Positions 17,545 through 26,588 of a DNA stretch of 64,000 nucleotides are shown here, one piece after another. Positions within the stretch are counted from its first letter, which is position 1, and every line of letters begins with the position of its first letter. The translations under genes were made by a program, and so were the position numbers. The notes beneath the pieces are model-generated. The model was not told the DNA's origin and made no database searches. It worked only from the letters and a program-made list of their open reading frames with translations. Source of the DNA: Terrimesophilobacter sp036833635 (GTDB taxonomy: Bacteria > Actinomycetota > Actinomycetes > Actinomycetales > Microbacteriaceae); contig DAITPJ010000002.1 of assembly GCA_036833635.1 (NCBI GenBank), forward strand, positions 1 to 64,000. Reading direction: 5' to 3'.

Positions 17545-17606
17545 CCGCGAGACCGCAAAATCCGCGCCAGAACGCACCGTTTGGAGCGAACCTTGCGGTC
17601 TCGCGG
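17545..17606. repeat. Perfect 14-bp inverted repeat between genes
   Basis: CCGCGAGACCGCAA (17545-17558) and TTGCGGTCTCGCGG (17593-17606) pair perfectly around a 34-base loop. It lies downstream of the DUF6421-like gene on the minus strand. No T-run follows, so it may be a dispersed palindromic repeat rather than a standard terminator. Confidence 0.6.
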
Positions 17607-17612
17607 GAGTGG

Positions 17613-18992
17613 TCAGTCGGAGGTTCCGGTGATGCCGGCGGTCGATTCGATGACGGCGGTCATCTTGCGCGAGAGCGCCTCGTAGAACATTGAGAGCGGA
17701 AACTCGTCATCCATGACCGCGTTCGTGAGGTCCTTCGGGAGGCCGTCGAGCGGGATATCGCGGATCACCCACTTCGACGCCGGATGAGGCGCGAGCGTCC
17801 CCGACACGAGGTCGTATGCCGCGAGCCAGTGCGCGACCTTGGGTCGATCGATCGAGCGCCAGTACAGGTCGCCGATCGCGTCGCCGAGAGCGTTGACGAC
17901 ATCCGGCACCTCGTCCCAGTCGATGCTGAGCGTCGTGTCGGTCCAGTGCAGCACGTGGTGCTGGTGCATCCACGCGAAGAGCAGCTGGCCGCCGAGGCCG
18001 TCGTAGTTGCGCACGCGGTTGCCGGTGAGGGCGAACCGGAAGATGCGGTCGAAGATGACGGTGTACTGCACGAGCTTCGCGTGCTTGCGCGTCACGGCAT
18101 CCGTGTCATCGGAGCGCACCAGGCGCACCGACTCGCGGAACGCCGTAAGGTCGCAGCGGAGTTCTTCGAGCGAGTAGAGGAAGTACGGCATCCGCTGCTT
18201 GATCATGAACGGGTCGAACGGCAGGTCGCCGCGCATGTGGGTGCGGTCGTGGATGAGGTCCCACATGACGAAGGTCTCCTCGGCGAGGCGCTGGTCCTCG
18301 AGGAGTTCTGCGGCATCATCCGGAAGGTGGAGGCCGGTGATCTCGGATGCCGCCTTCACAACCCTGCGGAAGCGCGCGGCCTCGCGGTCGGCGAAGATCG
18401 CGCCCCAGGTGAACTTCGGAGTCTCCCGAACGGCGACCGTCTCGGGGAAGAGCACGGCCGCATTCGTGTCATAGCCCGCCGTGAAGTCGAGGAAGCGGAT
18501 CGGCACGAAGAGCTTGTTGGAGTATTCGCCGGCCTCGAGCTCGGCGACGAACTCGGGCCAGACGACCTCGATGAGCACGGCCTCGACGAGCCGATCGCTG
18601 CTGCCGTTCTGCGTGTACATGGGGAAGACCACGAGGTGCCGGACGCCGTCGGCGCGGTGCAACTCCGGCCGGAACGCGACGAGCGAGTCGTAGAAGTCCG
18701 GAACCCCGAAGCCCTCCTTCGCCCAGCGCTCGAAGTCCGCGACGAGCGCCGTGAGGTACTCGTGGTCGTGCGGGAAGAGGGGTGCGAGCTCGTCGATCGA
18801 CTGCGTCATGGTCACGACGAACTTGCGCGCCTTCGCGTGGTCGGCGGACTTGGGGATGCTGCCGTCCTGCACCTGGAGCGGGCGGATGCCGGTGGCCGCG
18901 GCCTTGAGGGCGAGCCAGGACGGGTTCGCTGCGACATCCTCGACAACCTCGGGTTCGCCAATGATGGACTTCTCGTGCATGAGTTGTGACAT
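17613..18992 (-). CDS. Conserved protein, DUF6421-like
   Basis: A 459-residue soluble protein with no signal peptide or membrane helix. I place it with the actinobacterial DUF6421 group from overall appearance. Notable blocks are VIRDIPLDGLPKDLTNAVMD near the end and LIHDRTHMRGDLPFDPFMI in the middle; the clustered His, Asp and Arg of the latter could be a metal or active site. WMHQHHVLHWTDT adds further histidines. Function is unknown. A GGGAGG ribosome site precedes ATG 18992. The 150 bp upstream (18993-19142) show no further gene. Confidence 0.7.
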   Translation of the reverse strand: MSQLMHEKSIIGEPEVVEDVAANPSWLALKAAATGIRPLQVQDGSIPKSADHAKARKFVVTMTQSIDELAPLFPHDHEYLTALVADFERWAKEGFGVPDFYDSLVAFRPELHRADGVRHLVVFPMYTQNGSSDRLVEAVLIEVVWPEFVAELEAGEYSNKLFVPIRFLDFTAGYDTNAAVLFPETVAVRETPKFTWGAIFADREAARFRRVVKAASEITGLHLPDDAAELLEDQRLAEETFVMWDLIHDRTHMRGDLPFDPFMIKQRMPYFLYSLEELRCDLTAFRESVRLVRSDDTDAVTRKHAKLVQYTVIFDRIFRFALTGNRVRNYDGLGGQLLFAWMHQHHVLHWTDTTLSIDWDEVPDVVNALGDAIGDLYWRSIDRPKVAHWLAAYDLVSGTLAPHPASKWVIRDIPLDGLPKDLTNAVMDDEFPLSMFYEALSRKMTAVIESTAGITGTSD

Positions 18993-19142
18993 GGTTCGAC
19001 CTCCCGTCGTCGTGGTTGGGGAAAACTGCGGTGCTCCAAGGCTAGCCGCGCCGCAGGGGCTTTTGGTTGTGGAATTCTGCGAATTGCTGCGCCGGCGCGA
19101 GCGCAGGTGTCGATTCCTGCACCGGTTTCGCTGGTTTGCTGC

Positions 19143-19958
19143 TCAGAGGCCGTGCTCGCCGAGCCAGGCGAGGAGGACCCTTTCGAACTCCGCGGGCTGC
19201 TCGACGCTCGGAATGTGGGCCGAGTCTGGAAAGCGGCATCCATCGGCGCGCGGAATCGTCGTCAGGAGGTACTCGTACTGTGCGAGCGCCGGCGAGACGT
19301 CGTGATCTCCAACGATGATGAGTGCCGGCACAGCGATGTCGACGACGCGGTCGTAGGCGGGCGGCTCGAGCGGGACCGGCGTCGGGTCCTCCCCCTCGTG
19401 GCGCACGTTGGCGGCATTGAGGGCATAGGCGGTCGCGACGAATTCGGGGTCGAGGTCGGCGGCCACCCGGTTCGGACCGAAGTCCCACAGTTCGACCTCG
19501 CGCCGCGCGAGTTCGTCCCAGTCCTTCGCCTCGTCGAGCGCATCCAGCTCATCGAACAGTTCGTCCTCGCGCGCGGTGAGCTCGATCTCGGGGAACCCGC
19601 TCGGACCCGATCCGATCGTGACGAGCCCGCTGACCCGGTCCGGGTGCGCGACGGCCAGATCGATCGCGATCGAGCCGCCGCGGGAGCATCCGATGACCGT
19701 CGCCCGAGCGATGCCGAGATGATCGAGAAGGTCGAGCGCGTCCTGGCGGTTCGAGAACGCGACGTTCTCGGTCTCGGTCTCGCCGAAGCCGCGAGTGTCG
19801 AACCGGATGACGAAGTGCTCGGCCGCCAGCGCGGCGACCTGCGGGTCCCACATGCGCAGAGTGGCGATGCCGGCATGGATGAGGAGTAGCGGTGGCGCGG
19901 AGATGTGGCCGTCGGTCTCGTAGTAGAGCGACGCCCCGTTCACCTCGAGGTGCGGCAT
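19143..19958 (-). CDS. Alpha/beta-hydrolase fold protein
   Basis: A 271-residue cytoplasmic hydrolase: LLLIHAGIATLRMWDPQ (oxyanion loop), nucleophile elbow GCSRGG, acid in IIVGDHDVSP, and His in PDSAHIPSVEQP. It resembles enol-lactonase/haloperoxidase-type members, but the substrate is not known. ATG 19958 lies exactly six bases after TAGCGT (leaderless pattern). Confidence 0.88.
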   Translation of the reverse strand: MPHLEVNGASLYYETDGHISAPPLLLIHAGIATLRMWDPQVAALAAEHFVIRFDTRGFGETETENVAFSNRQDALDLLDHLGIARATVIGCSRGGSIAIDLAVAHPDRVSGLVTIGSGPSGFPEIELTAREDELFDELDALDEAKDWDELARREVELWDFGPNRVAADLDPEFVATAYALNAANVRHEGEDPTPVPLEPPAYDRVVDIAVPALIIVGDHDVSPALAQYEYLLTTIPRADGCRFPDSAHIPSVEQPAEFERVLLAWLGEHGL

Positions 19959-20015
19959 GCCCCAACGCTACGCGACCGAGCTGCTGCGGCCAAGGGTCCG
20001 CTGCAGGATGCTTCC

Positions 20016-21122
20016 CTATGGTCGATCGACTCTCGCCGGCACCCCCAGCGTGAGTTCTATGAAGCGCTCGATCGCGTCACCGATGGTATGCAACCGGAGG
20101 GAGGGGAAGAAGTCGAAATTGTGGTTTGCTCCCGGCAACTCGGCATAGACGACAGGCTGTTGCGAGACGGCACGCACCCGCCCGGCGAAGCTCCGGGCAT
20201 CCTCGCGTCGCACAAGGGTGTCATGGGAACCGTGGATGACCAGGACAGGTGGGGCATCGGGGGTTGCCTCGTCGGCCGGTGACCATGATCCGGGGCCGGC
20301 GGCGCCATAGAAGCCGTAGAGTGCGACGACGCCGCGCGCCGGCGCTCCGGAGAAGGTGGCTGCCGCGGCGAGATTCGCTCCTGAGGAACCGCCGACGACG
20401 ACGACGGATGCCGGGTCGCCGCCGAACTCCTCCGCGTGCTCCCGGGCCCAATCGAGGGCGTGGCGCGCGTCGGCGACCTGATCGCCATAGCGCACTCCGC
20501 GCATCCGGTAGTTCGCGCTCATGCAAACCCATCCCTGGGCGGCGAATCGATACAGGAGAGCGTGGGCGAAGATCGCCTTGCCACCGAAACCGTAGCCATT
20601 CAGCCCACCGCCGTGCAGGTATACCAGTACCGGCGCCCCGCCCGACGGGGAGCGACGGCGCGAGACGTAGACATCGAGCAGGTTGCCGAAGCGTGCCGAC
20701 CCGTAGCGGCGATTCCGGATGCGCCGCACATCCGGGCGCCAGGCCACGATCGGCAGCAGGACGATGCGCCACCACGCAGGTGTGGTCGCGCGCGGTGCAC
20801 CGCGAGATCCATAGACCTCCCCTAGCGCCTCCGCCAACGCCGGCCGTGCGGATCGCGCGCGCACGAGGAGCCGGATGAGGATCCCCGCGACCACTCCACC
20901 GAGGGTCACGGTCAACCACCACCAGACGCCAGTCTGTGGGTTCAGGAGCGTGCCGATCGTGCCGGAGATCAGCCACCACAGGCCGACGAACGGGAGCTCG
21001 TTCATCCACCACGAGAATGCGTATGGCACGGTGAAGGGGCTCGTTCGCCGCGGCCGGAGCGGTAGCAGGGCGGCCAGTGCGAACAGGCCGACCGAGAGGG
21101 CGGTCGTGAATGCCTGGGTCAT
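20016..21122 (-). CDS. Membrane-anchored alpha/beta hydrolase (HSL/BD-FAE-like)
   Basis: A 368-residue protein. The first 90 residues form about three TM helices (SVGLFALAALLPL, LPFVGLWWLISGTIG, WWWLTVTLGGVVAGILI). An esterase domain follows: oxyanion motif YLHGGGLNGYG, nucleophile GGSSGA, acid near IHGSHDTLV and His in GANHNFDFF. The arrangement is that of hormone-sensitive-lipase/carboxylesterase members tethered to the membrane. Ribosome site GGAGG lies upstream of ATG 21122. Substrate is unknown. Confidence 0.87.
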   Translation of the reverse strand: MTQAFTTALSVGLFALAALLPLRPRRTSPFTVPYAFSWWMNELPFVGLWWLISGTIGTLLNPQTGVWWWLTVTLGGVVAGILIRLLVRARSARPALAEALGEVYGSRGAPRATTPAWWRIVLLPIVAWRPDVRRIRNRRYGSARFGNLLDVYVSRRRSPSGGAPVLVYLHGGGLNGYGFGGKAIFAHALLYRFAAQGWVCMSANYRMRGVRYGDQVADARHALDWAREHAEEFGGDPASVVVVGGSSGANLAAAATFSGAPARGVVALYGFYGAAGPGSWSPADEATPDAPPVLVIHGSHDTLVRREDARSFAGRVRAVSQQPVVYAELPGANHNFDFFPSLRLHTIGDAIERFIELTLGVPARVDRP

Positions 21123-21220
21123 TCTCCACCTCCAGGAGTCGAGGGCGACCGACCAGCCTGTGGCATTTCCCTGAGATTTTTCTCCAACCCATGCCAGCGC
21201 GCCGACGGGCTCACCGGGTT

Positions 21221-21901
21221 CTAGGCGGGGTCGAGCGGAATCCTGATGGCTCGGATGTCGGCCATCGCCTCGTGCGCGCGGTGAAGGTCGTTCTCGCCGA
21301 CGGCGGCGAGAAGCGTCGACTGCGCTTCCTGGAGCGCGCGGAAGTCGAGATAGTCGGGCAGGTGCAGGCTGCCGAGACGCACCAGGTGGACGACCGAGGT
21401 GATCGCCCTGCGCAGCGACTCATTCGTCGAGAGAGCCACGAGCCGGCTGAAGAACGAGAAGTTCGTCGTCGCGATTGCCTGCATGTCGAATCGCCCGACG
21501 GCAGCGCGGAAGTCCTCGTGGTCGCGCGCCATCTGTTCGTGCACGTCGGCGCCGGCGAGAGGGATAACCTCGTCGAGGAGTGCACCGTAGAGCGCACCCC
21601 ACACGACCATCGCCTCGGCCGTCTCGCGCGGACTCACGACGGCGACCCTCGTGAAGCGGCTCGCAGACGCCTCGACGACCCCGATCTCCCTCAGGCGCTG
21701 GAGGGCCTCGCGCACCGGCGTGCGCGAGACCTTGAACTCGGCCGCGAGCGCAGTGTCGCTGATCCGCTCCCCCGGGAGGAGCCGACCCTGGTGGATTGCT
21801 TCGAGGACCTCCTCGAACACGGTCGTGACGACCTTGCTCGTGGCGATCCCGGCATCGTTGCTGGCATGGACCGGACGGTCCCTGGGCCGCAGCTGTGTCA
21901 T
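21221..21901 (-). CDS. GntR family regulator, FCD subfamily
   Basis: A 226-residue regulator. The N-terminal winged helix includes GRLLPGERISDTALAAEF and VSRTPVREALQRLREIGVV; the C-terminal all-helical FCD ligand domain follows (MVVWGALYGALLDEV, FSRLVALSTNESLRRA). FadR/VanR-type regulators usually sense carboxylic acids. ATG 21901 follows TATGAT by seven bases; an in-frame ATG at 21913 lies within that box and is less likely. No obvious target gene is adjacent. Confidence 0.88.
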   Translation of the reverse strand: MTQLRPRDRPVHASNDAGIATSKVVTTVFEEVLEAIHQGRLLPGERISDTALAAEFKVSRTPVREALQRLREIGVVEASASRFTRVAVVSPRETAEAMVVWGALYGALLDEVIPLAGADVHEQMARDHEDFRAAVGRFDMQAIATTNFSFFSRLVALSTNESLRRAITSVVHLVRLGSLHLPDYLDFRALQEAQSTLLAAVGENDLHRAHEAMADIRAIRIPLDPA

Positions 21902-21932
21902 TCCGGCAATCATATGGCCGGTTCAGGGGCGT

Positions 21933-22772
21933 TCAGAAGATCATCGGCCGGTCGAGGTCGTCCTCGGCCGCGGCCGCGAGGTCGACGCTCACCGGAACGT
22001 GATCGCTGGGGGCGTCGCCCTTGCGCTCGTCCCGGTGGATGCGTGCATCCGTCACGAGCTCGGCGAACGCCCCGGAGCCCAGGATGAAGTCGATGCGCAT
22101 GCCCTCGTTGCGGGGGAAGCGAAGCTGCTTGTAGTCCCAGTAGGTGTAGCCCTCCGGCACGATCGGACGCACGACGTCGGAAAGGCCCGCATCGAGGAAG
22201 GCAGTGAAGGCGGCGCGCTCCGGCGGCGAGATGTGCGTCGAAAGGCCGGGCACGAACGTCGGGTCGCCCATGTCGGCGTCGGTCGGGGCGATGTTCCAGT
22301 CGCCCATGAGCGCGAGTGGCGCATCCGGATGCCGTTCGAGCCACGCAACCGTCTCGCTCTTGAGGTGGGCGAGCCAATCGAGCTTGTAGGAGTAGTGCGG
22401 GTCGTCGAGGGCGCGGCCGTTGGGAACGTAGAGGCTCCACAGGCGTACTCCGTCGACGCTCACGCCGATCGCTCGCGCTTCGAGTGGCAGGTCAGGCCCC
22501 TCCGAGCCTTTGAGGAAGCCGGGCTGGCCGGCGAAGCTCATCTCGACGTCGGTCATCGGCAGGCGGCTCGCGAAGGCGACGCCGTTCCACTGGTTCAGAC
22601 CATGGGCGATGACGTCGTAGCCGGCCTGCTCGAAGGCCTCGATTGGGAACTGCTCCGGCTTGCATTTGATCTCCTGCATGCCGAGCACGTCGACATCCTC
22701 ACGCACGAGCCAGTCGACGACGCGCCCGTACCGCGCGCGGATCGAGTTGACATTCCAGGTCGCGATGCGCAT
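21933..22772 (-). CDS. xth: Exodeoxyribonuclease III
   Basis: AP endonuclease/3'-5' exonuclease of base excision repair. The 279-residue EEP-fold protein has MRIATWNVNSIRAR, the metal ligand in GMQEIKCKPEQF, LYVPNGR, LMGDWNIAPTDAD and the catalytic SDHVPVSVDL. ATG 22772 is chosen because it opens the conserved MRIATWN and lies six bases after TAGCGT; the ATG at 22778 would fall inside the spacer. Confidence 0.96.
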   Translation of the reverse strand: MRIATWNVNSIRARYGRVVDWLVREDVDVLGMQEIKCKPEQFPIEAFEQAGYDVIAHGLNQWNGVAFASRLPMTDVEMSFAGQPGFLKGSEGPDLPLEARAIGVSVDGVRLWSLYVPNGRALDDPHYSYKLDWLAHLKSETVAWLERHPDAPLALMGDWNIAPTDADMGDPTFVPGLSTHISPPERAAFTAFLDAGLSDVVRPIVPEGYTYWDYKQLRFPRNEGMRIDFILGSGAFAELVTDARIHRDERKGDAPSDHVPVSVDLAAAAEDDLDRPMIF

Positions 22773-22798
22773 ACCCAAACGCTACCCGCTCGCAGGCT

Positions 22799-22902
22799 TT
22801 CATCATTCAGGAGGTGATGTGACTTGTGGGGCTGGTGGGGTGTGCAGGGCGAAGCGTTCGCCGCATCCGTCACTCCCGCAACACCACCTCCTGAATGATG
22901 AA
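22799..22902. repeat. 104-base MITE-like inverted-repeat element
   Basis: Arms 22799-22819 and 22882-22902 (21 bases, one mismatch) begin TTCATCATTCAGGAGGTG and pair across a 62-base centre. Within the centre, GGCGAAGCGTTCGCC forms a second hairpin. It fills the divergent xth-pyrE gap and ends just before the pyrE TAGAGT box. It could be a miniature repeat or an RNA structure. No transposase is nearby. Confidence 0.6.
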
Positions 22903-22915
22903 TAGAGTTGTCTGC

Positions 22916-23467
22916 GTGACCGACGCCCGCCGCCAGCTCATCGACCACATCGCGTCCGACGCGGTGTTCCACGGCGACTTCACCCTCACGAGCGGCGCGA
23001 AGGCGAGCTTCTACGTCGACCTCAGGAAGGTGAGCCTCGACCACCGCGTTGCCCCGCTCATCGGGGACGTCATGCTCGATCTCATCGCCGACATTCCCGA
23101 CGTCGACGCCGTGGGCGGGATGACCATGGGCGCCGATCCGATCGCCGCCGCCATGCTTCACCGGGGTGCCGGCCGCGCCCTGAGCTACGACGCGTTCGTC
23201 GTGCGCAAGGAGCCGAAGGACCACGGCCGCGGGCGCCAGGTCGAAGGCCCGGATGTCGCCGGCAAGCGGGTCATCGTCGTGGAGGACACCTCCACGACCG
23301 GCGGGTCTCCGCTCGCCGCGATCGCCGCCGTCGAGCGCGCCGGCGCGGAAGTCGCCGCGGTCGCCGTCGTCGTCGACCGCGACACTGGTGCGCGCCAGGC
23401 GATCGAGGCAGCCGGTTACCGGTACCTCGCGGCGATCGATCTCGCTGACCTGGGGCTCGCGACATGA
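22916..23467 (+). CDS. pyrE: Orotate phosphoribosyltransferase
   Basis: Joins orotate to PRPP to form OMP in pyrimidine synthesis. The 183-residue protein has DFTLTSGAKASFYVDLRKVSLD and the PRPP-binding motif VIVVEDTSTTGGS. GTG 22916 gives the family start (M)TDARRQLIDHI and lies seven bases after TAGAGT. In-frame ATGs at 22895 and 22898 sit in the arm of the upstream inverted repeat and are less likely. The stop overlaps the next gene as ATGA. Confidence 0.94.
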   Translation: MTDARRQLIDHIASDAVFHGDFTLTSGAKASFYVDLRKVSLDHRVAPLIGDVMLDLIADIPDVDAVGGMTMGADPIAAAMLHRGAGRALSYDAFVVRKEPKDHGRGRQVEGPDVAGKRVIVVEDTSTTGGSPLAAIAAVERAGAEVAAVAVVVDRDTGARQAIEAAGYRYLAAIDLADLGLAT

Positions 23468-24672
23468 CCGACGAGCGCGACACCCCCGACGGCCAGGAAG
23501 ACGGCGGCCCGGAGGACGACGGTCTCGATGCCTGGCTCGCCGCGAACTTCCCACCGAAGACCCCGGATGCCGTGCCGCCGGAGCCGGTCCAGCCGCCCGT
23601 CACCCCTCCCGCGCAGCCGACGACGCCGCCGGTTCCGCCGCTCGTCGAGCCTCCGCCCGCGACGCCGACGAGCGACTCCCCGGCCTCCGGTCTTCCGTGG
23701 CTCTCGGAGCCGACTGCCGTGATTCCACCGGTCCCGGAGCCACCGCCCCCGCTGTCTTCAGAGCTGCCGCCGCTGTTTCCACCGAGTCGGCCCGCGAGCC
23801 CGCCGCATCCGGGGGGCGAACAGGCGGAGCCGCCTGCCGTCCCGCCCGTGGCCGACGAACTGCCGGGGCTGCCTCCCGAACCCGACGTCCCCGCCGACCC
23901 GACCGAGATCCTCGGCGGATTCGGGGACGACTCCGCGCTCGACGCCCTCTTCGGTGAATCCAAGTTCCGCGACTACGAGGCGGAGCCGGCCCCGAGCGAG
24001 AATCCGTTCGCCGTCCGCACGGTTGTCGTGGACACGGCCGTCGAGGGCGGTCCCGCGGCGTCGGCACCCGGCATCTCCCCGTCGCAGAAAGTGCTCATGT
24101 GGGTCGCCGGGTCGCTCGTCGCCATGCTCGCGCTCGTCGCCCTGTTCCTCGTCGGCACGAGGCTGCCCGAGCTCCTCGGGCCGGCACCCGCCGTGGTCAT
24201 GAGCCCGACGATCACGCCGACACCCACCGCGACCGCCTTGCCGCTCGGCCCGGTTGACCCGGGGGTCTACCGCTGGGACGAACTTCTCGGCGGCGAGTGT
24301 CTCGACCCGTACGACGGGCCGTGGGATGAGGAGTTCACGGTCGTCGACTGTGCCGGCTCCCATCCGGCCCAGCTCGCGACGCGCGGGACCTTCGGCGCGG
24401 ATGACGGCCTCCTCACGCCGTACCCCGGGATCGAGGCATTGGAGTCGCAGCTCAACCTGCTGTGCACAGCGCCGACGGTCGTCGACTATGCGAAGGCGAA
24501 CGCGTACACCGACATCCAATTCGAGGCGAGTTTCGCCGTGACATCGGATGACTGGGTGGCCGGCCACCGTGACTACTACTGCTTCCTCTCCCGCAGTTCC
24601 GGCGGCCAGCTCGAGGGCAGCATCGCGATGCCACAGGTGGCCCCGACCCCGACGGAGACGCCTGCTCCTTAG
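23464..24672 (+). CDS. Pro-rich single-pass membrane protein with septum-formation domain
   Basis: A 402-residue protein in three parts. The cytoplasmic N-terminus (about 1-210) is very proline- and acid-rich and disordered. One TM helix (VLMWVAGSLVAMLALVALFLVG) sits near 215-238. The external C-terminal domain reads WDELLGGECLDPY, FTVVDCAGSHPAQL, LLCTAP, YYCFLSR, with paired cysteines as in the actinobacterial Septum_form family. Coupled to pyrE by a 4-base overlap, but its role is more likely at the cell envelope. Confidence 0.8.
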   Translation: MTDERDTPDGQEDGGPEDDGLDAWLAANFPPKTPDAVPPEPVQPPVTPPAQPTTPPVPPLVEPPPATPTSDSPASGLPWLSEPTAVIPPVPEPPPPLSSELPPLFPPSRPASPPHPGGEQAEPPAVPPVADELPGLPPEPDVPADPTEILGGFGDDSALDALFGESKFRDYEAEPAPSENPFAVRTVVVDTAVEGGPAASAPGISPSQKVLMWVAGSLVAMLALVALFLVGTRLPELLGPAPAVVMSPTITPTPTATALPLGPVDPGVYRWDELLGGECLDPYDGPWDEEFTVVDCAGSHPAQLATRGTFGADDGLLTPYPGIEALESQLNLLCTAPTVVDYAKANAYTDIQFEASFAVTSDDWVAGHRDYYCFLSRSSGGQLEGSIAMPQVAPTPTETPAP

Positions 24673-25046
24673 CCCGTGGCGCCCTGGCCCGGCTCACGCA
24701 GCGCGGCGGCAGCGAGGGCGATCCCGGCTTCCGGAGCCACGCCCAACTGGAGGATGCGGGCAGCGTACGTGGCCGCCGCTTCCTGCGCCTTCCGCTCGGC
24801 GGCCGAGCCGTGGCTCGAGACGAAGGAGCCGTGCCGTCCTCGCGTCTCGATGATGCCGTCGGCCTCGAGCTCGCGGTAGGTGCGGGCGACGGTGTTCGGG
24901 GCGATTCCAAGGTCCTCGGCGAGCCGGCGCACCGTCGGAAGGCGGGTGCCGGGCGCGAGGTCTCCGCTGGTGACGAGCGCGAGCAATTGCACCCGAAGCT
25001 GCTCGAACGGCGGAACGGCCGATCGCGGGTCGACCGTGAGCTTCAC
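24669..25046 (-). CDS. GntR family regulator, YtrA subfamily
   Basis: A 125-residue short GntR protein: the winged helix (FEQLRVQLLALVTSGDLAPGTRLPTVRRLAEDLGIAPNTVARTYRELEADGII in outline) fills most of it, and only a short C-terminal dimerisation helix follows. YtrA members usually control ABC transporters, but none is adjacent. A GGAGGGAG ribosome site precedes GTG 25046. It converges on the septum-type gene with a 4-base overlap. Confidence 0.88.
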   Translation of the reverse strand: MKLTVDPRSAVPPFEQLRVQLLALVTSGDLAPGTRLPTVRRLAEDLGIAPNTVARTYRELEADGIIETRGRHGSFVSSHGSAAERKAQEAAATYAARILQLGVAPEAGIALAAAALREPGQGATG

Positions 25047-25104
25047 TGCCGCACTCCCTCCGGATGATCCTGGCCACCCAGCGTAGAGTCACGGCGCACT
25101 CGTG

Positions 25105-26568
25105 TCACGCCTCGGGTGCGTGCGCCTCGAGGAACTCGTAGACCTCGGTCTGGTCGACACCCGTGAACGCGCCGGAAGGCACCGCGGCCAGGAGCGACGA
25201 CTGCAGGCGGGGGCTCGGGAACGACTGGCGCTCCCACTTGTCGGCGAGGTCCCGCGGGGGCCGGCGGCAGCATCCGGGGTCTGGACAGGTCGAGGTGCGA
25301 CGGAAGGTCGTGTCGCGACCACGGAACCACTTCACGTGCGCGAACGGGGTGCCGACGCTCACCGAGAACTCGCCTTGCTTCGTCGACTGGATGCTCGAAG
25401 AGCACCAGTACGTGCCGTTGATCTTGTCGGTGTACTGGTGGTACGGGCTGAAGCGGTCGGCGATGTCGAACACCTGGCGCGCGCTCCACTCCCGGCACAC
25501 GAGCTGTCCCTCGACGGCCCCGAGGACATCCGTCGGGAACTGCGCGTCGTCGTTCTCGTAGGCCTTCGAGATCGCGCCGGACTCGTGGGTCTTGAGAAAG
25601 TGCACGGGAATGCCGAGGTGCTCGGTGGCGAGGTTCGTGAACCGGTGCGCTGCCGTCTCGTAGGTGACGGCGTACGCATCGCGGAGATCCTCCACCGAGA
25701 GCTCCCGCCGGTCGCGCGCCTGCGTGAGGAAAGGGACGGCGTCGTCCTCAGGGATCATGAGCGCTGCGGCGAGGTAGTTCGTCTCGACCCTCTGGAGGAG
25801 GAACTCGCGATAGTCGGCCGGTGGCGTGGCGCCGAGCACCTGGCCCGCGAGCGCGCGCAGGAGCGCCCCCCTGGGGTCCCCGCTGCTGCTCACGGGGAGG
25901 TAGATGCGCTTGTTGGCGAGGTCGCTGACCGAGCGGGTCGAACTCGGCAGCTCGCCCACGTAGTGCAGCGTGAAGCCGAGATGGGCGGCGAGGTCGGATG
26001 CCGTGCGCTGCGAGAGCGGACCGCCCGCGTGCCCGACCGCCGCGAGCAGGCCGCGGGCCTCGGCCTCGAGCTCCGGGAAGTAGTTGTTCTGCCTCCGCAT
26101 CTGCTTGCGCAGTTCCGTGTTGGCGCGGCGCGCCTCCTCCGGGGTCGCCGCGCGCTCGCGGTGCAGGCGCTCGAGCTCGGCGTGGAGGCCGAGGATCGTC
26201 TCGATCGCCTGGTCGCTCAGCGACTTGCGCACCGGGAGCGGGTTCAGGCCGAGCGAGGTGAAGAGCGGGCCGGCCTGGATGCGCTCGAGTGCGATCTCGA
26301 GGGCGTCGCGCCCTGTGGGCGCCTCGGCGCTCAGGAGCTGGTCGAGCGGGACCCCGAGGGCGCGGGCGATGGTCTGCAGGTCGCTGACCTTCGGCTCGCG
26401 TTTGCCGTTCTCGAGCACGCTCACCTGGGAGGCTGCGCGCCCGATGGCCGAGCCGAGGTCATCGAGAGTCATCCCGCGTTCGGTGCGCAGCATCCGGATG
26501 CGCTTTCCGATCGTGAGTGCGTCGAGCATGTCTTCATCGTGGTCGGATCGTGCGGCCTGGGTCGTCAT
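25105..26568 (-). CDS. ramB: RamB-like XRE regulator with ScfR domain
   Basis: A 487-residue regulator: HTH_3 domain (about 15-75; GKRIRMLRTERGMTLDDLGSAI, SQVSVLENGKREP), an IrrE-like central region (ETNYLAAALMIPEDDAV) and a C-terminal Cys-rich ScfR domain (CREWSARQVFDIADRF, STCPDPGCC). In Corynebacterium RamB represses aceA and aceB, and here it is divergent from exactly those genes. An internal ATG at 26529 (MLDALTIGKRIR) is a possible alternative start. It probably binds the palindrome at 26589-26613. The effect of acetate or acetyl-CoA is inferred. Confidence 0.88.
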   Translation of the reverse strand: MTTQAARSDHDEDMLDALTIGKRIRMLRTERGMTLDDLGSAIGRAASQVSVLENGKREPKVSDLQTIARALGVPLDQLLSAEAPTGRDALEIALERIQAGPLFTSLGLNPLPVRKSLSDQAIETILGLHAELERLHRERAATPEEARRANTELRKQMRRQNNYFPELEAEARGLLAAVGHAGGPLSQRTASDLAAHLGFTLHYVGELPSSTRSVSDLANKRIYLPVSSSGDPRGALLRALAGQVLGATPPADYREFLLQRVETNYLAAALMIPEDDAVPFLTQARDRRELSVEDLRDAYAVTYETAAHRFTNLATEHLGIPVHFLKTHESGAISKAYENDDAQFPTDVLGAVEGQLVCREWSARQVFDIADRFSPYHQYTDKINGTYWCSSSIQSTKQGEFSVSVGTPFAHVKWFRGRDTTFRRTSTCPDPGCCRRPPRDLADKWERQSFPSPRLQSSLLAAVPSGAFTGVDQTEVYEFLEAHAPEA

Positions 26569-26588
26569 CTCCCCAGCCTCGCACGGCG

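Noticed and set aside
22799..22902. Rho-independent terminator
   Set aside because: The gap is between divergent genes, the loop is 62 bases and there is no T-run.
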